DNA of 57,719 bases. Source: Pseudochelatococcus lubricantis (GTDB lineage Bacteria; Pseudomonadota; Alphaproteobacteria; Rhizobiales; Beijerinckiaceae). Under the pieces are notes generated by a model. The model worked only from the letters and a program-made list of their open reading frames with translations, ran no database searches and was not told the origin of the DNA. Location of the stretch: contig NZ_JBHLXC010000004.1 in the NCBI RefSeq assembly GCF_042432495.1, positions 1 to 57,719 of the forward strand, read 5' to 3'. Position numbers and translations under genes: made by a program. This document shows positions 17,431-26,339 of this stretch, in pieces (positions within the stretch are counted from its first letter, which is position 1; each line of letters starts with the position of its first letter).

Positions 17431-18582
17431 GTGCAGATAGAATATCTGGAGGTCATTCCCCTCGACCTGAAGCTGGAGCAGACATACAGCGGAGGCACCT
17501 ACAAGGTCGATTCCCGGCCGACGATCGTGACGCGCGTCTATCTTTCCAACGGAATCGTAGGCGAGACCTACGGCGGTGATGAGTTCCATACGCAGATGGA
17601 GATCGTCTCGGTCATCCGGGATCATCTCGATCCCCTCCTGCGTGGCGAGGACGTACGGGACCATCAGCGGCTGTGGTCGAAACTCTTCAACATCAATCTC
17701 GATCTCGGCAACAGGGGTCTCCATCAACTTGACATGCACCCGCGCGGCATCCTCCTGCAGGCCATCAGCGCGGTCGACAACGCGCTGTGGGACGCCCGCG
17801 GCAAGCTGTACGGCGTGCCCGTGTACAAGCTGCTCGGCGGCGCGCGGGACCGCGTTCCGGTCATATCAATAGGCGGATACTACCCCGTCGATGACACCGA
17901 CCCTTGCGAGGCGATCGCGCAGGAGGTCGACCACGTCCGCGCGGCCGGCTGCATGGGCATCAAGATGAAGGTCGGCAGGATCGAGCTTGAGGCCGATCTG
18001 GAGCGTGTCCGCGCGGCGCGCAAGGCCGGCGGCCGGGACTTTATCCTCACCGTGGACTCGAACCAGGGCTGGGCTCCACACGACGCCATCAGGTTTTGCG
18101 TCGCGCTTGAGAAGCTCGACCTGAACGTGCGCTGGATCGAGGAGCCGCTTAAATGGTGGGATCAGACCGACGGCCTGCGTCTCCTTGCCTCCAAGACAAA
18201 TATCCCGATCAACGTCGGCCAGGGAGAGATTTCCGGCCGCGCGTGCCGGGACCTTATCACCAAGGGCGACGTCAACATCCTCAATCTCGATTGCACACTG
18301 TGTGGCGGTATCACCGAGTGGCAGCGCGTTGCGGACATGGCGAGCCTGATGAATGTCGAGATGGCGCACCACGAGGAACCCCAGCTCGCTATCCACCTGA
18401 TCGCGGGTAACCCGCACGGTCTGTTCGTCGAGATTTTCGCCGACCGTCGTCGCGACCCCCTGCTGTGGATGTTGCCGGAGAACTTCCCGATCATCGAGAA
18501 TGGCTACATGAAGGCGCCGGACGCCCCCGGACTGGGCATCACGTTGAACCAGGATGTCATCGCGAAGTTCAGGATCGCGTAA
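17431..18582 (+). CDS. Second mandelate racemase/muconate lactonizing family enzyme (KxK type)
   Basis: This 383-residue enolase-superfamily protein differs from its upstream neighbour: it has the IKMKVG (KxK) catalytic pair, the VDSNQGW (DxN) metal motif, RWIEEPL and NVGQGE, typical of the mandelate racemase subgroup. The start is GTG at 17431, supported by AGGAG seven bases upstream. It may act on a stereoisomer of, or an alternative to, the substrate of the first enzyme. It ends the operon; transposase debris follows. Confidence 0.88.
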   Translation: MQIEYLEVIPLDLKLEQTYSGGTYKVDSRPTIVTRVYLSNGIVGETYGGDEFHTQMEIVSVIRDHLDPLLRGEDVRDHQRLWSKLFNINLDLGNRGLHQLDMHPRGILLQAISAVDNALWDARGKLYGVPVYKLLGGARDRVPVISIGGYYPVDDTDPCEAIAQEVDHVRAAGCMGIKMKVGRIELEADLERVRAARKAGGRDFILTVDSNQGWAPHDAIRFCVALEKLDLNVRWIEEPLKWWDQTDGLRLLASKTNIPINVGQGEISGRACRDLITKGDVNILNLDCTLCGGITEWQRVADMASLMNVEMAHHEEPQLAIHLIAGNPHGLFVEIFADRRRDPLLWMLPENFPIIENGYMKAPDAPGLGITLNQDVIAKFRIA

Positions 18583-18694
18583 AGCGTATCCCCCGCCGCC
18601 CTGCCGGCGGCCCGGAGCATGCCGCAGCTTCATGGAAGTGGCGACATGCTCACACCCCTTGGCTGGAGCAAGCGCCCGTCCATCGGACCGGGGT

Positions 18695-18850
18695 CGGATC
18701 GAGAAAATTTTGGGAGCCTGGAAGCGCAGTTACCGCTTGCGGTGGATGCGATGGAAAGGCTTGGCGAAAGCCACCACACAGATCAGCCTGACCGCCATCG
18801 CCTACGATTTCAAACGCAACTACACCATCCTGCGCGTTCAAGGTGCGTGA
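18695..18850 (+). pseudogene. Transposase C-terminal remnant (IS1182-like)
   Basis: One frame reads RIEKILGAWKRSYRLRWMR, then KGLAKATTQISLTAIAYDF and KRN. This matches the C-terminal helix region of DDE transposases such as IS1182 (pattern RGLAKVxxxxxLxAxAYNLKR). The N-terminal part and catalytic residues are missing. It is the only recognisable content of the 346-bp gap between 18582 and 18929. Confidence 0.6.
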
Positions 18851-18928
18851 GCTACGGTCCGGAGAAGCGCATGTCGCCTGTCGACTTGCAATCAGACTAG
18901 CGGCGCCGTTCCGGCAATGGATGGAAGA

Positions 18929-19723
18929 TCATGCTATCTCGGCGAGGATCGCCCGGGCGCGCTCAAGCACGGGCCGGTCCACCATCTTGCCGTCCACCTG
19001 CACGGCGGCGCCGGCGCTCGCCTCGATGGCGCTCACGATGCGCCGCGCCCAATCGATTTCCGCCTCCGAGGGAGCGAACCCGGCGTTGACGCGCGCGACC
19101 TGACTGGGATGGATGCACAGCTTGGCGGTGAAGCCGAGGTCGCGCGCCCGGGCGATGTCGGCTGCCAGGGCGCTCTCGTCCTGCAGCGCGACGGTGACAC
19201 CGTCGATCGGCGGCGGCAGACCGGCGCGGCGGCAGGCGACGACGATCTGGAACCGGGCAGGATCCAGCACCGCGCCGGTGCCGGGGATCCGGGCATCCGC
19301 ACCGAAATCGAGGTTGCCGAAGGCCAGCCGCGCAACGCCTTGTGACGCGGCGACCGCACCAGCCTCTACCAGCCCGTCCACACTCTCGACAATCGCGATG
19401 AGCGGCCTGTCCGGCAGGGCCCGCGCCACGAGCGCGATGCTCTGCGTATCGGCCTTGGGCACCATGACGGCCGCCTGCGGACACTCGGCCAGCGCGGCAA
19501 GATCGGCCTCGAACCAAGGCGTGTCGGCGCCGTTGATACGGACGACGCCGATGCCGTCCTCGACGAACCACTGCATCGCGTGCTGCCGGGCGAAGTCCTT
19601 GTCCTGCGGCCCGACCGCATCCTCCAAATCGATGATGATCCGGTGGGCGCCCGACGACGCGGCCTTGCCGAAACGGTCCGGGCGGTGCCCGGGAACAAAA
19701 AGGTAGCTGCGCGGATGATTCAT
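18929..19723 (-). CDS. CoA-ester lyase, CitE/HpcH family
   Basis: This 264-residue protein belongs to the HpcH/HpaI aldolase family, in the CitE-like branch with malyl-CoA and citramalyl-CoA lyases. It opens with RSYLFVPGHRPDRF and IIIDLEDAV, the CoA- and metal-binding start of the family, and has AFGNLDFGADA and KLCIHPSQV further on. The ATG at 19723 was preferred over a TTG at 19738. It is the last gene of a five-gene minus-strand group with two hydratases and two CoA-transferases and probably performs the final carbon-carbon cleavage. Confidence 0.87.
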   Translation of the reverse strand: MNHPRSYLFVPGHRPDRFGKAASSGAHRIIIDLEDAVGPQDKDFARQHAMQWFVEDGIGVVRINGADTPWFEADLAALAECPQAAVMVPKADTQSIALVARALPDRPLIAIVESVDGLVEAGAVAASQGVARLAFGNLDFGADARIPGTGAVLDPARFQIVVACRRAGLPPPIDGVTVALQDESALAADIARARDLGFTAKLCIHPSQVARVNAGFAPSEAEIDWARRIVSAIEASAGAAVQVDGKMVDRPVLERARAILAEIA

Positions 19724-19767
19724 CCTCTGCCCCTGCAAGGTGGGTGACCTCTTTTCCCGATGGGCGC

Positions 19768-20634
19768 TCAGGGCCGGAAGGCCGCTTCCGCGCGCATCGT
19801 CAGTTCGCCGTCAGGCCCCTTCGCCCAGAGCGACAGCCCGTCCCCGTTCTCCTGTCTCGCGGCCTCCACATGAAAACCGCGATCCACGAAAAGCGGCGCC
19901 ATCGCCCGGAATTCGAAACGCGACAACGGCTGCTGCGGCCGCGAGCGCGTGGCAAGCCCGTGCAAAAGCGTGGCGATCAGCGGGCCGTGCACCACGAGGT
20001 CCGGATACCCTTCCTCCTCCCGCACATAGCGCTGGTCGTAGTGGATACGGTGTCCGTTCGAGGTGAGGGCCGAATAGCGGAACAGCAGCACCGGATCGGG
20101 TTGCACCGGCTCCGACCACTCCGCGCTCTCCGGCGCGGGCGCCGGGCGGGACTTGGCGGCACCGGGCGCAGGGGCGTCTCGATAGACGATGTCCTGCTCC
20201 TCCTCGATGCAGACCGCCCCGTCATGCGCGATCGTATGGCGGACAGTGACGAAGACGAGCGTACCGGCGCTGCCGTTCTTGACCGCCACATTGGCGATCT
20301 CGCTGGTGCGGGCGACCGTGGGACCGACCGGCAGCGGCGCGTGATAGACGAGCCTTCCTCCGGCCCACATGCGCCGTGGCAGCTTCACGTCCGGCAGAAA
20401 CCCGCCGCGCTTGGGATGGCCGTCCGGCCCGAGATGGCTGCGGCGTACGAACGGATTGAAGAACAGCCAGTGCCACCCCGGCGGAACCGTGCCGGTATCT
20501 CCGGGCACCGACTCCAGATCCAGCGTGGCGGCCAGGGCCTCCACACGATCCGCGGCTATCACTGCATGCGTCGTCTGCGTGCGGCCGATGGCGTCGGCGT
20601 AGTCGTCGCCGACCTTGTGGACCTCTTGCGACAT
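19768..20634 (-). CDS. MaoC/HTD2-like hydratase (mesaconyl- or itaconyl-CoA hydratase-like)
   Basis: This 288-residue double hot-dog protein resembles mesaconyl-C4-CoA and itaconyl-CoA hydratases. The C-terminal half has the hydratase signature RYSALTSNGHRIHYD followed by EGYPDLVVHGPL. The N-terminal half has the FAS1-like dehydratase fold (PPGWHWLFF and LPRRMWAGG). Its neighbours are a CitE-like lyase and a CoA-transferase, the same trio used for itaconate or mesaconate breakdown. It is 18 bp downstream of the CoA-transferase at 20653. Confidence 0.8.
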   Translation of the reverse strand: MSQEVHKVGDDYADAIGRTQTTHAVIAADRVEALAATLDLESVPGDTGTVPPGWHWLFFNPFVRRSHLGPDGHPKRGGFLPDVKLPRRMWAGGRLVYHAPLPVGPTVARTSEIANVAVKNGSAGTLVFVTVRHTIAHDGAVCIEEEQDIVYRDAPAPGAAKSRPAPAPESAEWSEPVQPDPVLLFRYSALTSNGHRIHYDQRYVREEEGYPDLVVHGPLIATLLHGLATRSRPQQPLSRFEFRAMAPLFVDRGFHVEAARQENGDGLSLWAKGPDGELTMRAEAAFRP

Positions 20635-20652
20635 GCTTCTTCCCCCCGATGT

Positions 20653-21843
20653 TCAATAGATAACCCGGTCCGCGACGAGTTCCTCGTATTCCTTCCGGCC
20701 GATGCCCAGAAGCTCACCGTAGACGTATGCCTCGTGCTCCCCAAGCTCCGGCGTTCCGCGCTCGATGCCCACCGTGCTTGCCGAGAAGCGGGCCGGAAAG
20801 CCGACGGCTGCGCGCTCGCCCTCACCAGCCGCCGCGACACGCACGATGGCGGCGCGGGCGCGCAGATGCGGGTCGTTGACGATGTCCTCCGCGCTCCACG
20901 AGACATGCGCCGGCACCCCGGCGCGCTGCAGCCGCTCGGCGGCATCGTCGGCGTTCTGCGATGCGCTCCAGTGCGCCACGATGTCGTCCAGCGCCTCACG
21001 GCGCGCGTGGCGCTCCCCGGCAGTGACGAACCGCTGATCCATGGCAAGCTCGGGCCTGTTCATGACGGCGAGGAGCGCGTGCCATTGCGGCTCGGTTTCC
21101 ACCGCGATGCTGAGCCAGCGATCCGGTTCGGCCGTCGCGAAAAGCCCGTGCGGCGCACGCCTGTAATCCTCGTTGCCCATGCGCTCCATGGTCACGCCCG
21201 CCGCGACCGCTACCAGCGCCTCTCCGATGAGCGAGGATGCAACCTCGCGTGCAGCAACGTCAACATGCGTCCCCTCACCCGTCCTGCGGCGCTGGTGCAG
21301 CGCCGCGACAGTCGCGAGGGCGGCATTGAGGCCCACCGAATGATCCATGACATGCCGCATCTCGACCGGGGGGCCGTCCCGATAGCCGGTGAGATAGCCG
21401 AGGCCGCCCCACGCGCCGAACAGCGGCGCATAGCCCGCGAAATGCGAATCCGGCCCAGTCTGACCCGACGACGACACCGACACCATGACGATGTCAGGCT
21501 TGACGGCGCGCAGGACATCGTAGCCGAGGCCAAGGCGCTTCATGACGCCGGCCCGGAAGCTCTCGGCGGCGACATCCGAAATGGCCACGAGCTGCTTGGC
21601 TATCGCTACTCCCCTCGGGTGCTTCATGTTGAGCCGGACGGAAAGCTTGTTCGACGCCACCTGATCGAAGCTCGCCGGCCCGGTGCGGCCGTACACGGTG
21701 TGCGGCTTGCGGAAAATGTCCGGACGCAGTGAGGTCTCGATCTTGATGCATTCCGCGCCGAGCTGGGACAGCATGTGGGTGCAGAACGGCCCTGCGGCAT
21801 GCACGGTAAAGTCCGCTATGCGGATTCCTTGCAGAGGTTTCAC
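20653..21843 (-). CDS. CaiB/BaiF (family III) CoA-transferase
   Basis: This 396-residue family III CoA-transferase would move CoA onto a carboxylic acid. It begins LQGIRIADFTVHAAGPF, the usual N-terminus, with EXXLRPDIFRK-type substrate region near residue 38. A candidate nucleophilic Asp lies in RHVMDHSVGLNAAL. The start overlaps the end of a second CoA-transferase gene by 4 bp. Adjacent paired genes of this family form heteromers in BbsEF and SmtAB systems, and that is inferred here. Confidence 0.87.
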   Translation of the reverse strand: MKPLQGIRIADFTVHAAGPFCTHMLSQLGAECIKIETSLRPDIFRKPHTVYGRTGPASFDQVASNKLSVRLNMKHPRGVAIAKQLVAISDVAAESFRAGVMKRLGLGYDVLRAVKPDIVMVSVSSSGQTGPDSHFAGYAPLFGAWGGLGYLTGYRDGPPVEMRHVMDHSVGLNAALATVAALHQRRRTGEGTHVDVAAREVASSLIGEALVAVAAGVTMERMGNEDYRRAPHGLFATAEPDRWLSIAVETEPQWHALLAVMNRPELAMDQRFVTAGERHARREALDDIVAHWSASQNADDAAERLQRAGVPAHVSWSAEDIVNDPHLRARAAIVRVAAAGEGERAAVGFPARFSASTVGIERGTPELGEHEAYVYGELLGIGRKEYEELVADRVIY

Positions 21844-23021
21844 GCGCTTTCCCTCTGATCCTGGCCGACACCGGGATGGCGGCGATGTTGCGCTGTGGGG
21901 CTGTCCGCCTCCGGCCCCTCCGGCAGGTCGCGCATCGGTAGCGGCTTGTCGCCGAAACGGAAGGGCGCGGTCTGGATACGGCAGGCGCCGGCGCCGGGGA
22001 CGTTAGCCTTGGCGAACAGCTCCCGCGCGTTTTCATGGCGCCCCGCCAGCACGTGGACGGGCGAACCGTACCGTGCCATCGGCACGCCGAGTTCCTGGGC
22101 GCGGGCAACGAGTTCGTCCACCGGCTGATGGCGCGCCCACGCCCGGATCTGCCGGTTGAGGAAATCGCCGCGGGCGCTGCGTTCCGCGGGATCGGACAGG
22201 GCCTCGTCCAGCGCCCAGCCCGGACGGCCCATCAGTTCGACAAGCCCCTGCCACTGGCGCTCCTCCAGCGTGAGAAGCTCCACATGGCCATCGAGGCACG
22301 CGATGACGCCGCCGTAGCGGAACGACCGGCTGACACGGTGCTCCAGCGACCCGTCTCCGTAACGCTGCACCATGAAGGCCCCCACGGCGACAGTGGCGTC
22401 CTGCGCCGAGACGTCGACATATTGGCCCTTGCCGGCCCACAACGCGGCGAGCGCGGAGAGCGCCCCGGCTATGCCGCCCTGCATCTCGGCAAAGTGCCCG
22501 GCGATCTTCAACGGCGGACGATCCGGAAACAGGTCCGCCGACAGGCCGTTGGGCAGCAGGAAGCCCTCGCCGCTGGCGTGGATGACGTTGAGTTCGGTTC
22601 CTAGCCAGTCAGCCTTCGGACCCGTGGCGCCGAACGGCAGCACCGACAGGTGCACGACATGCGGGTGACCGGCCGCGATGCGCTCGGAGGAGAGGCCGAG
22701 CGCATCGCGCCCGCCGATCGGCGTATCGTCGATAAGGATGTGCGCCTCGCCGACGAGCCGGTCGAAGTCGGCGCGCCCCGCTGCGGTCGTCAGATCGCAG
22801 ATCACGCTGCGCTTGCCGGCTGAATGATAGGCGAAGAGCGCGCTCACCGCCGACTCAGGAGACAGGAACGGCGGTTCCCGCCTGAGCGGACTGAGGCCGG
22901 GCGGTTCGACCATGGTCACTTCCGCGCCCATGGCCGCGAGCAGGCGCCCGGCATAGGCCGCCGCGACGCCCGATGCGTGCTCCACGACCCTGATGCCGGA
23001 GAGGGGTAGTTGCGTGTCCAT
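21840..23021 (-). CDS. CaiB/BaiF CoA-transferase, probable partner subunit
   Basis: This 393-residue protein is also a family III CoA-transferase (LSGIRVVEHASGVAAAYAGR at the N-terminus). At the position where the active Asp is expected it reads GHFAEMQGG, with Glu instead of Asp, so it may be the non-catalytic partner of the protein at 20653. The start at 23021 was preferred to GTG at 23033 because GGAG lies about 11 bases before it. The gene begins 27 bp after the MaoC gene. Confidence 0.83.
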   Translation of the reverse strand: MDTQLPLSGIRVVEHASGVAAAYAGRLLAAMGAEVTMVEPPGLSPLRREPPFLSPESAVSALFAYHSAGKRSVICDLTTAAGRADFDRLVGEAHILIDDTPIGGRDALGLSSERIAAGHPHVVHLSVLPFGATGPKADWLGTELNVIHASGEGFLLPNGLSADLFPDRPPLKIAGHFAEMQGGIAGALSALAALWAGKGQYVDVSAQDATVAVGAFMVQRYGDGSLEHRVSRSFRYGGVIACLDGHVELLTLEERQWQGLVELMGRPGWALDEALSDPAERSARGDFLNRQIRAWARHQPVDELVARAQELGVPMARYGSPVHVLAGRHENARELFAKANVPGAGACRIQTAPFRFGDKPLPMRDLPEGPEADSPTAQHRRHPGVGQDQRESA

Positions 23022-23048
23022 CGTCTTGCGCACTCCGGAACTGCGGCT

Positions 23049-24269
23049 TCAGCGCACGACCGGCAGGTCGAGGTCGAGGTTCGCACCGTCGAAGCTTACC
23101 TGGATCTGCGGGTCACGGCTCGGCAGGATGACGGTGGCCAGCCCCGGCGTCGTCACCTCGCCGCGCTGGTTCTCGCCCCAGATCTCCAGATCGACCAGCG
23201 CATGCCCGTCCTTGATGTACTTGCGGCTGACGCGCCCCTTGCACCAGGTCGAATCGCCCATGGTGTTGAACCGGCGCATCTCCGTGCGGATGCGCTTGAG
23301 GAAGGCCGCGTCACCCATCCAGTTGGTGACCAGCGAACACATCCACGACGACCGCTGCGGGCCGTAGTCGTAGACGCCGGGCACGCCGACTTCCCTGGCC
23401 GTGCTCTCGCGGTGGTGGCCGATGCCCGTATACTCGATGCCGCCGCCCGCCTCCGGGTTGCGGAAGAAGTGTCCTGGATGCTTCATCGCCGCCTTGAAGA
23501 CGACGCCGTGGGTGTGGCCGCGCCCGCAGCCGACCAGAAAGCCCATTGTATCCATCAGCGACAAGGGCCCGCGTACGATCGGATCGAGCTGCTCGCCCTC
23601 GCGCACGTCTTCCCAGTAGCGCACGTTACTGCCGCGCATGCGCTCCTCCTCGCGCAGGATCGCATCGTCGAGCTTCTCGAATTCTTCCGGCGTGTATTCG
23701 TAGGGCGTGATGTCCTTGTACTTGCCGGCATCGCGCGCGGCCTTGCGCTCATGGCGCGTGCAGGTGCCGAGCGCGCGGGCGACGAGTTCGCCGTGCTGGT
23801 TGACATAGGTCGCCTCGACGTACTGGAGCACGAGACGGCCGGAGAACTTGCTCTCCTTCTCCTCGACGCCGACGACGCGCTCGATGGCGCTGATCCGGTC
23901 GCCGGGGCGGATGTGGCGGAACAGTTCCCAGTCGTTGCCAGCGTAGAAACCGTGGACGCCGGGCAGGCCCCAGCGCGTGCGCCCCACCCAGCCGAAGGCC
24001 ATCGGGAACATCGGGTGGCCGACCTGGATGCCGAAGCGGGTGTTCCGGCCGTATTCCAGCTCGCGATAAAGCGGGTTCAGATCGCCGATGCCATTGCAGA
24101 AGTTTCGCAGGGTGTCGGTCGTCGCGTCCTGCAGGTACGGCCCTTCGGGGCGCAGTTGCAGGCCAATCATGGAGCGCGCGTTGGCGACCGCCTCGTCCGT
24201 GATCCTGCCCTCCGCGGGCGCGCCGCCGACGTCCTGCTTGTTCCTGTCAATCGTTTCTACCGTAGTCAA
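23049..24269 (-). CDS. MaoC-family dehydratase/hydratase, two hot-dog domains
   Basis: This 406-residue protein is a long MaoC-type acyl-CoA hydratase. The start is taken as TTG at 24269, since GGGAGG lies 8 bases upstream and the reading frame extending further has no family-like residues. An N-terminal hot-dog domain includes RNFCNGIGDLNPLYRELEY, and a second follows (THGVVFKAAMKHPGHFF). It is the first gene of a group running to 18929 and so may encode the first committed hydration step or act on a different intermediate than the HTD2-like protein. Substrate unknown. Confidence 0.8.
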   Translation of the reverse strand: MTTVETIDRNKQDVGGAPAEGRITDEAVANARSMIGLQLRPEGPYLQDATTDTLRNFCNGIGDLNPLYRELEYGRNTRFGIQVGHPMFPMAFGWVGRTRWGLPGVHGFYAGNDWELFRHIRPGDRISAIERVVGVEEKESKFSGRLVLQYVEATYVNQHGELVARALGTCTRHERKAARDAGKYKDITPYEYTPEEFEKLDDAILREEERMRGSNVRYWEDVREGEQLDPIVRGPLSLMDTMGFLVGCGRGHTHGVVFKAAMKHPGHFFRNPEAGGGIEYTGIGHHRESTAREVGVPGVYDYGPQRSSWMCSLVTNWMGDAAFLKRIRTEMRRFNTMGDSTWCKGRVSRKYIKDGHALVDLEIWGENQRGEVTTPGLATVILPSRDPQIQVSFDGANLDLDLPVVR

Positions 24270-24466
24270 AGGTCCATCCTCCCTTGTGGATATGGTCGTT
24301 ACGCCGTGGAGATCGCGGTCGCGGCGACGCAATGCGGGGCTGGCTCCGGCCGGGAATGCGCCGATCGCCTGCCGCCGGACACCGCTGCGGAAACCGGGGA
24401 GCTTGTCCCAACCCGCTTCCCTCAATCGGGAGCGCATTGCGCCCCTGTCGGCAGACATCATGCGCT

Positions 24467-24483
24467 TAATAATGCATTTTATA
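24467..24483. promoter_or_regulatory. Candidate operator motif, site A
   Basis: AATAATGCATTTTA (24468-24481) sits about 200 bp upstream of the MaoC operon. The identical 14-mer occurs on the opposite strand at 34091-34104, in front of the CoA-transferase at 34164. An ATGCAT core flanked by AT-rich arms is a common shape for GntR/FCD operators. Confidence 0.5.
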
Positions 24484-24623
24484 TGAAACCGGTCAACCCG
24501 ATTCTTTCCACCCGCCTTGCGCCGAATTTCTCCCGCCGCATCATCTATTTCATGCTGGTCAATGACTTCTGTCGCGCCGCAGAAAATGCTCGCTGGAGAA
24601 TCAAATTCTCAGCGCAATCCAAG

Positions 24624-24640
24624 ATATAATGCATTGTATG
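24624..24640. promoter_or_regulatory. Candidate operator motif, site B
   Basis: ATATAATGCATTGTATG is a near-palindrome about 360 bp upstream of the MaoC gene. Its ATATAATGCAT core recurs exactly, in reverse, at 33771-33781 in front of the LIV operon. Confidence 0.5.
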
Positions 24641-24666
24641 GAAATTTCTATGAAGCCGTAGCCGCT

Positions 24667-24964
24667 TCCGGAGCGCATTCCGATCAAGCGGAATCATCTG
24701 ATCCACAAGCGCCCGCTCGTGATCGAAAGCCGAGAACCGGCCGGCGTTCTCGTGACCTGATAGCCTGTCGCAAGCACCTTCAGGCAACGTCGACATCAGG
24801 TCATGCGCGAATGGAACGCATGAGATAAAACAGCGATAATTTTTAAGCGTCTCGCTAAAACGTCCAGATGCCCTAGAATGTGTCCTGTTTACGTTGAAAC
24901 AGGACACATTCTATATTTATTATTTTGAGCGAATGCTGATCGATCAGATAATTATATCTGATCG
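24667..24964. repeat. RIME-like mosaic element with two large palindromes
   Basis: This gap between 24270 and 24974 holds a GAGCGCATTCCGATCAAGCG segment (from about 24676) like the one near 11990, a 17-bp perfect stem (24874-24890 with 24897-24913, loop ACGTTG) and a 10-bp perfect stem CGATCAGATA (24941-24950) with TATCTGATCG (24955-24964). The first stem contains TGTCCTGTTT, close to TGTCTTGTTT in the stem at 12052. No gene is seen here. Confidence 0.65.
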
Positions 24965-24973
24965 AAACACGCT

Positions 24974-25552
24974 CTAGATCCTGAATTCGGCGGCCGTCGT
25001 CACGTCGGCGAAGCGGCGGACACCCGCCAGCGCAAAGGCGTGCTCGTCATCGGTCGCGCCAGCGCAGCAATCTTCCAGCACAACGCAGTGGAAATCGCGG
25101 TCATGGCCTTCGCGCGCCGCCGCCTGCACGACGCCGTTCGTCGACACCCCGGTCAGCAGCAGCCGCCGGATGCCCTGCGCGCTCAGAAGCGGCTCAAGCG
25201 GCGTGCCGTAGAAGGGGCTGACGCGATGCTTGACGATATCCGCATCCCCGTCCTGCGGCGCGAAGTCCGCGTAGACTTCCGTGCCCCAGGTGCCGAGCTT
25301 GAAAAGGCCGTTGTCCCTGGCGCGGGAGAAGACCGGCGAGGCGGGCGGGCATTCCCGGTAATCGGGCGAAAAGCCGACGCGCACATAGCCGATCCGGATG
25401 CCCGCCTCGCGGGCGCGGGCAATGGCGTGCGCCGTATTGCGGTAAACGTCGCGCTCCCTGCATCTGGGCACATAGGTCCGGGCTCCGGCACCGTCGGGAT
25501 GCACCAGGTCGTTGATCATGTCCATGACGAGCAGAATCGTGTCGGAAGGCAT
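24974..25552 (-). CDS. Isochorismatase-fold hydrolase lacking the usual cysteine
   Basis: This 192-residue protein has the isochorismatase/cysteine hydrolase fold. Asp11 (VMDMIND) and Lys108 (IVKHRVSPFYGT) of the usual D-K-C triad are present, followed by the LLLTGVSTNGVV motif, but the nucleophilic Cys is replaced by Val at about residue 141. It therefore more likely works like an isochorismatase-type hydrolase, or is not a hydrolase, than as an amidase. It follows the GntR gene on the same strand, at the end of the transport operon. Confidence 0.82.
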   Translation of the reverse strand: MPSDTILLVMDMINDLVHPDGAGARTYVPRCRERDVYRNTAHAIARAREAGIRIGYVRVGFSPDYRECPPASPVFSRARDNGLFKLGTWGTEVYADFAPQDGDADIVKHRVSPFYGTPLEPLLSAQGIRRLLLTGVSTNGVVQAAAREGHDRDFHCVVLEDCCAGATDDEHAFALAGVRRFADVTTAAEFRI

Positions 25553-25634
25553 TGTCGGCTCCTTGGTTTGACGTCCCTTGTGGGGAATGAGGGCAAGGCG
25601 GAGTCCGGCAACGGAGGGCTAGGATCGCCCTGCC

Positions 25635-26270
25635 CTAGTCCGTGTAGCTCGCCTTGAATTCGTCCCAGCCGGCGCGGATGTGCATGCGCAGCGCCACGAG
25701 CAGCGCGGCTTCGTCGCGCACAATGAGCGCGCTCAGCATTTCCCGATGCTCGATCGAGGCGCGCTCGATCCGGTTGTCCAGCCGGTTGATGAGATCGAAG
25801 GGATAGCGCGCCCACAGGATGCGGACGAAACGCAATGTCTGCGGCAGATGCGCGGCCATGTAGATCAGCTCGTGAAAACGGTAGTTGATGACGCGGACCG
25901 CCTCGCGGTCGTCTTTCTTCGCCGCTTCCTCGATCTGGCGCTGAAGCTCGCGCAACTCCTCCAGATGCTGCGGCGTGAGGCGGGCGAGAGCGGCAAGGAC
26001 CAGCTTGGATTCGAGCATCATGCGTAAGTCCACGATCTCCTCGGTGGCGTGGATGTCGAACGGTGCCACCACCGCACCCCGGTGCGACGAGCCCAGCACG
26101 AATCCTTCCGCCTCCAGCAGCTTGATCGCCTCGCGCACCGGCGTGATGCTCGTGCCGATCTTCTCGGCGAGTTCCGCCTGCTTGAGCTTCGATCCGCGCG
26201 GGAAACGCCCCGATATGATACCTTCCCGCAGGTAGTCCGCGACCCGCTCTTCCTTCGTCTGATGCCTCAA
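25635..26270 (-). CDS. GntR-family regulator with FCD domain
   Basis: This 211-residue regulator has an N-terminal winged helix (KLKQAELAEKIGTSITPVRE recognition region, GAVVAPF wing) and a helical FCD domain with MMLESKLVLAAL and a histidine-rich HELIY and EHREM core, likely metal- and ligand-binding. The start is TTG at 26270; no better in-frame start exists. It is embedded in the catabolic cluster between the metallo-hydrolase and the isochorismatase-fold gene, and is the natural candidate to bind the ATGCATTAT motifs near 24470, 24630, 33770 and 34080. Confidence 0.87.
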   Translation of the reverse strand: MRHQTKEERVADYLREGIISGRFPRGSKLKQAELAEKIGTSITPVREAIKLLEAEGFVLGSSHRGAVVAPFDIHATEEIVDLRMMLESKLVLAALARLTPQHLEELRELQRQIEEAAKKDDREAVRVINYRFHELIYMAAHLPQTLRFVRILWARYPFDLINRLDNRIERASIEHREMLSALIVRDEAALLVALRMHIRAGWDEFKASYTD

Positions 26271-26339
26271 CTTGTTGCCCTTCCTCGCATATGGCCGACA
26301 AGGAATAGACTGGATAATCCTGCATGATGCAATCTTTCA

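Noticed and set aside
24270..24973. Possible riboswitch in the 700-bp gap
   Set aside because: No known aptamer core was recognised; the palindromes fit repeat elements and operator motifs better.
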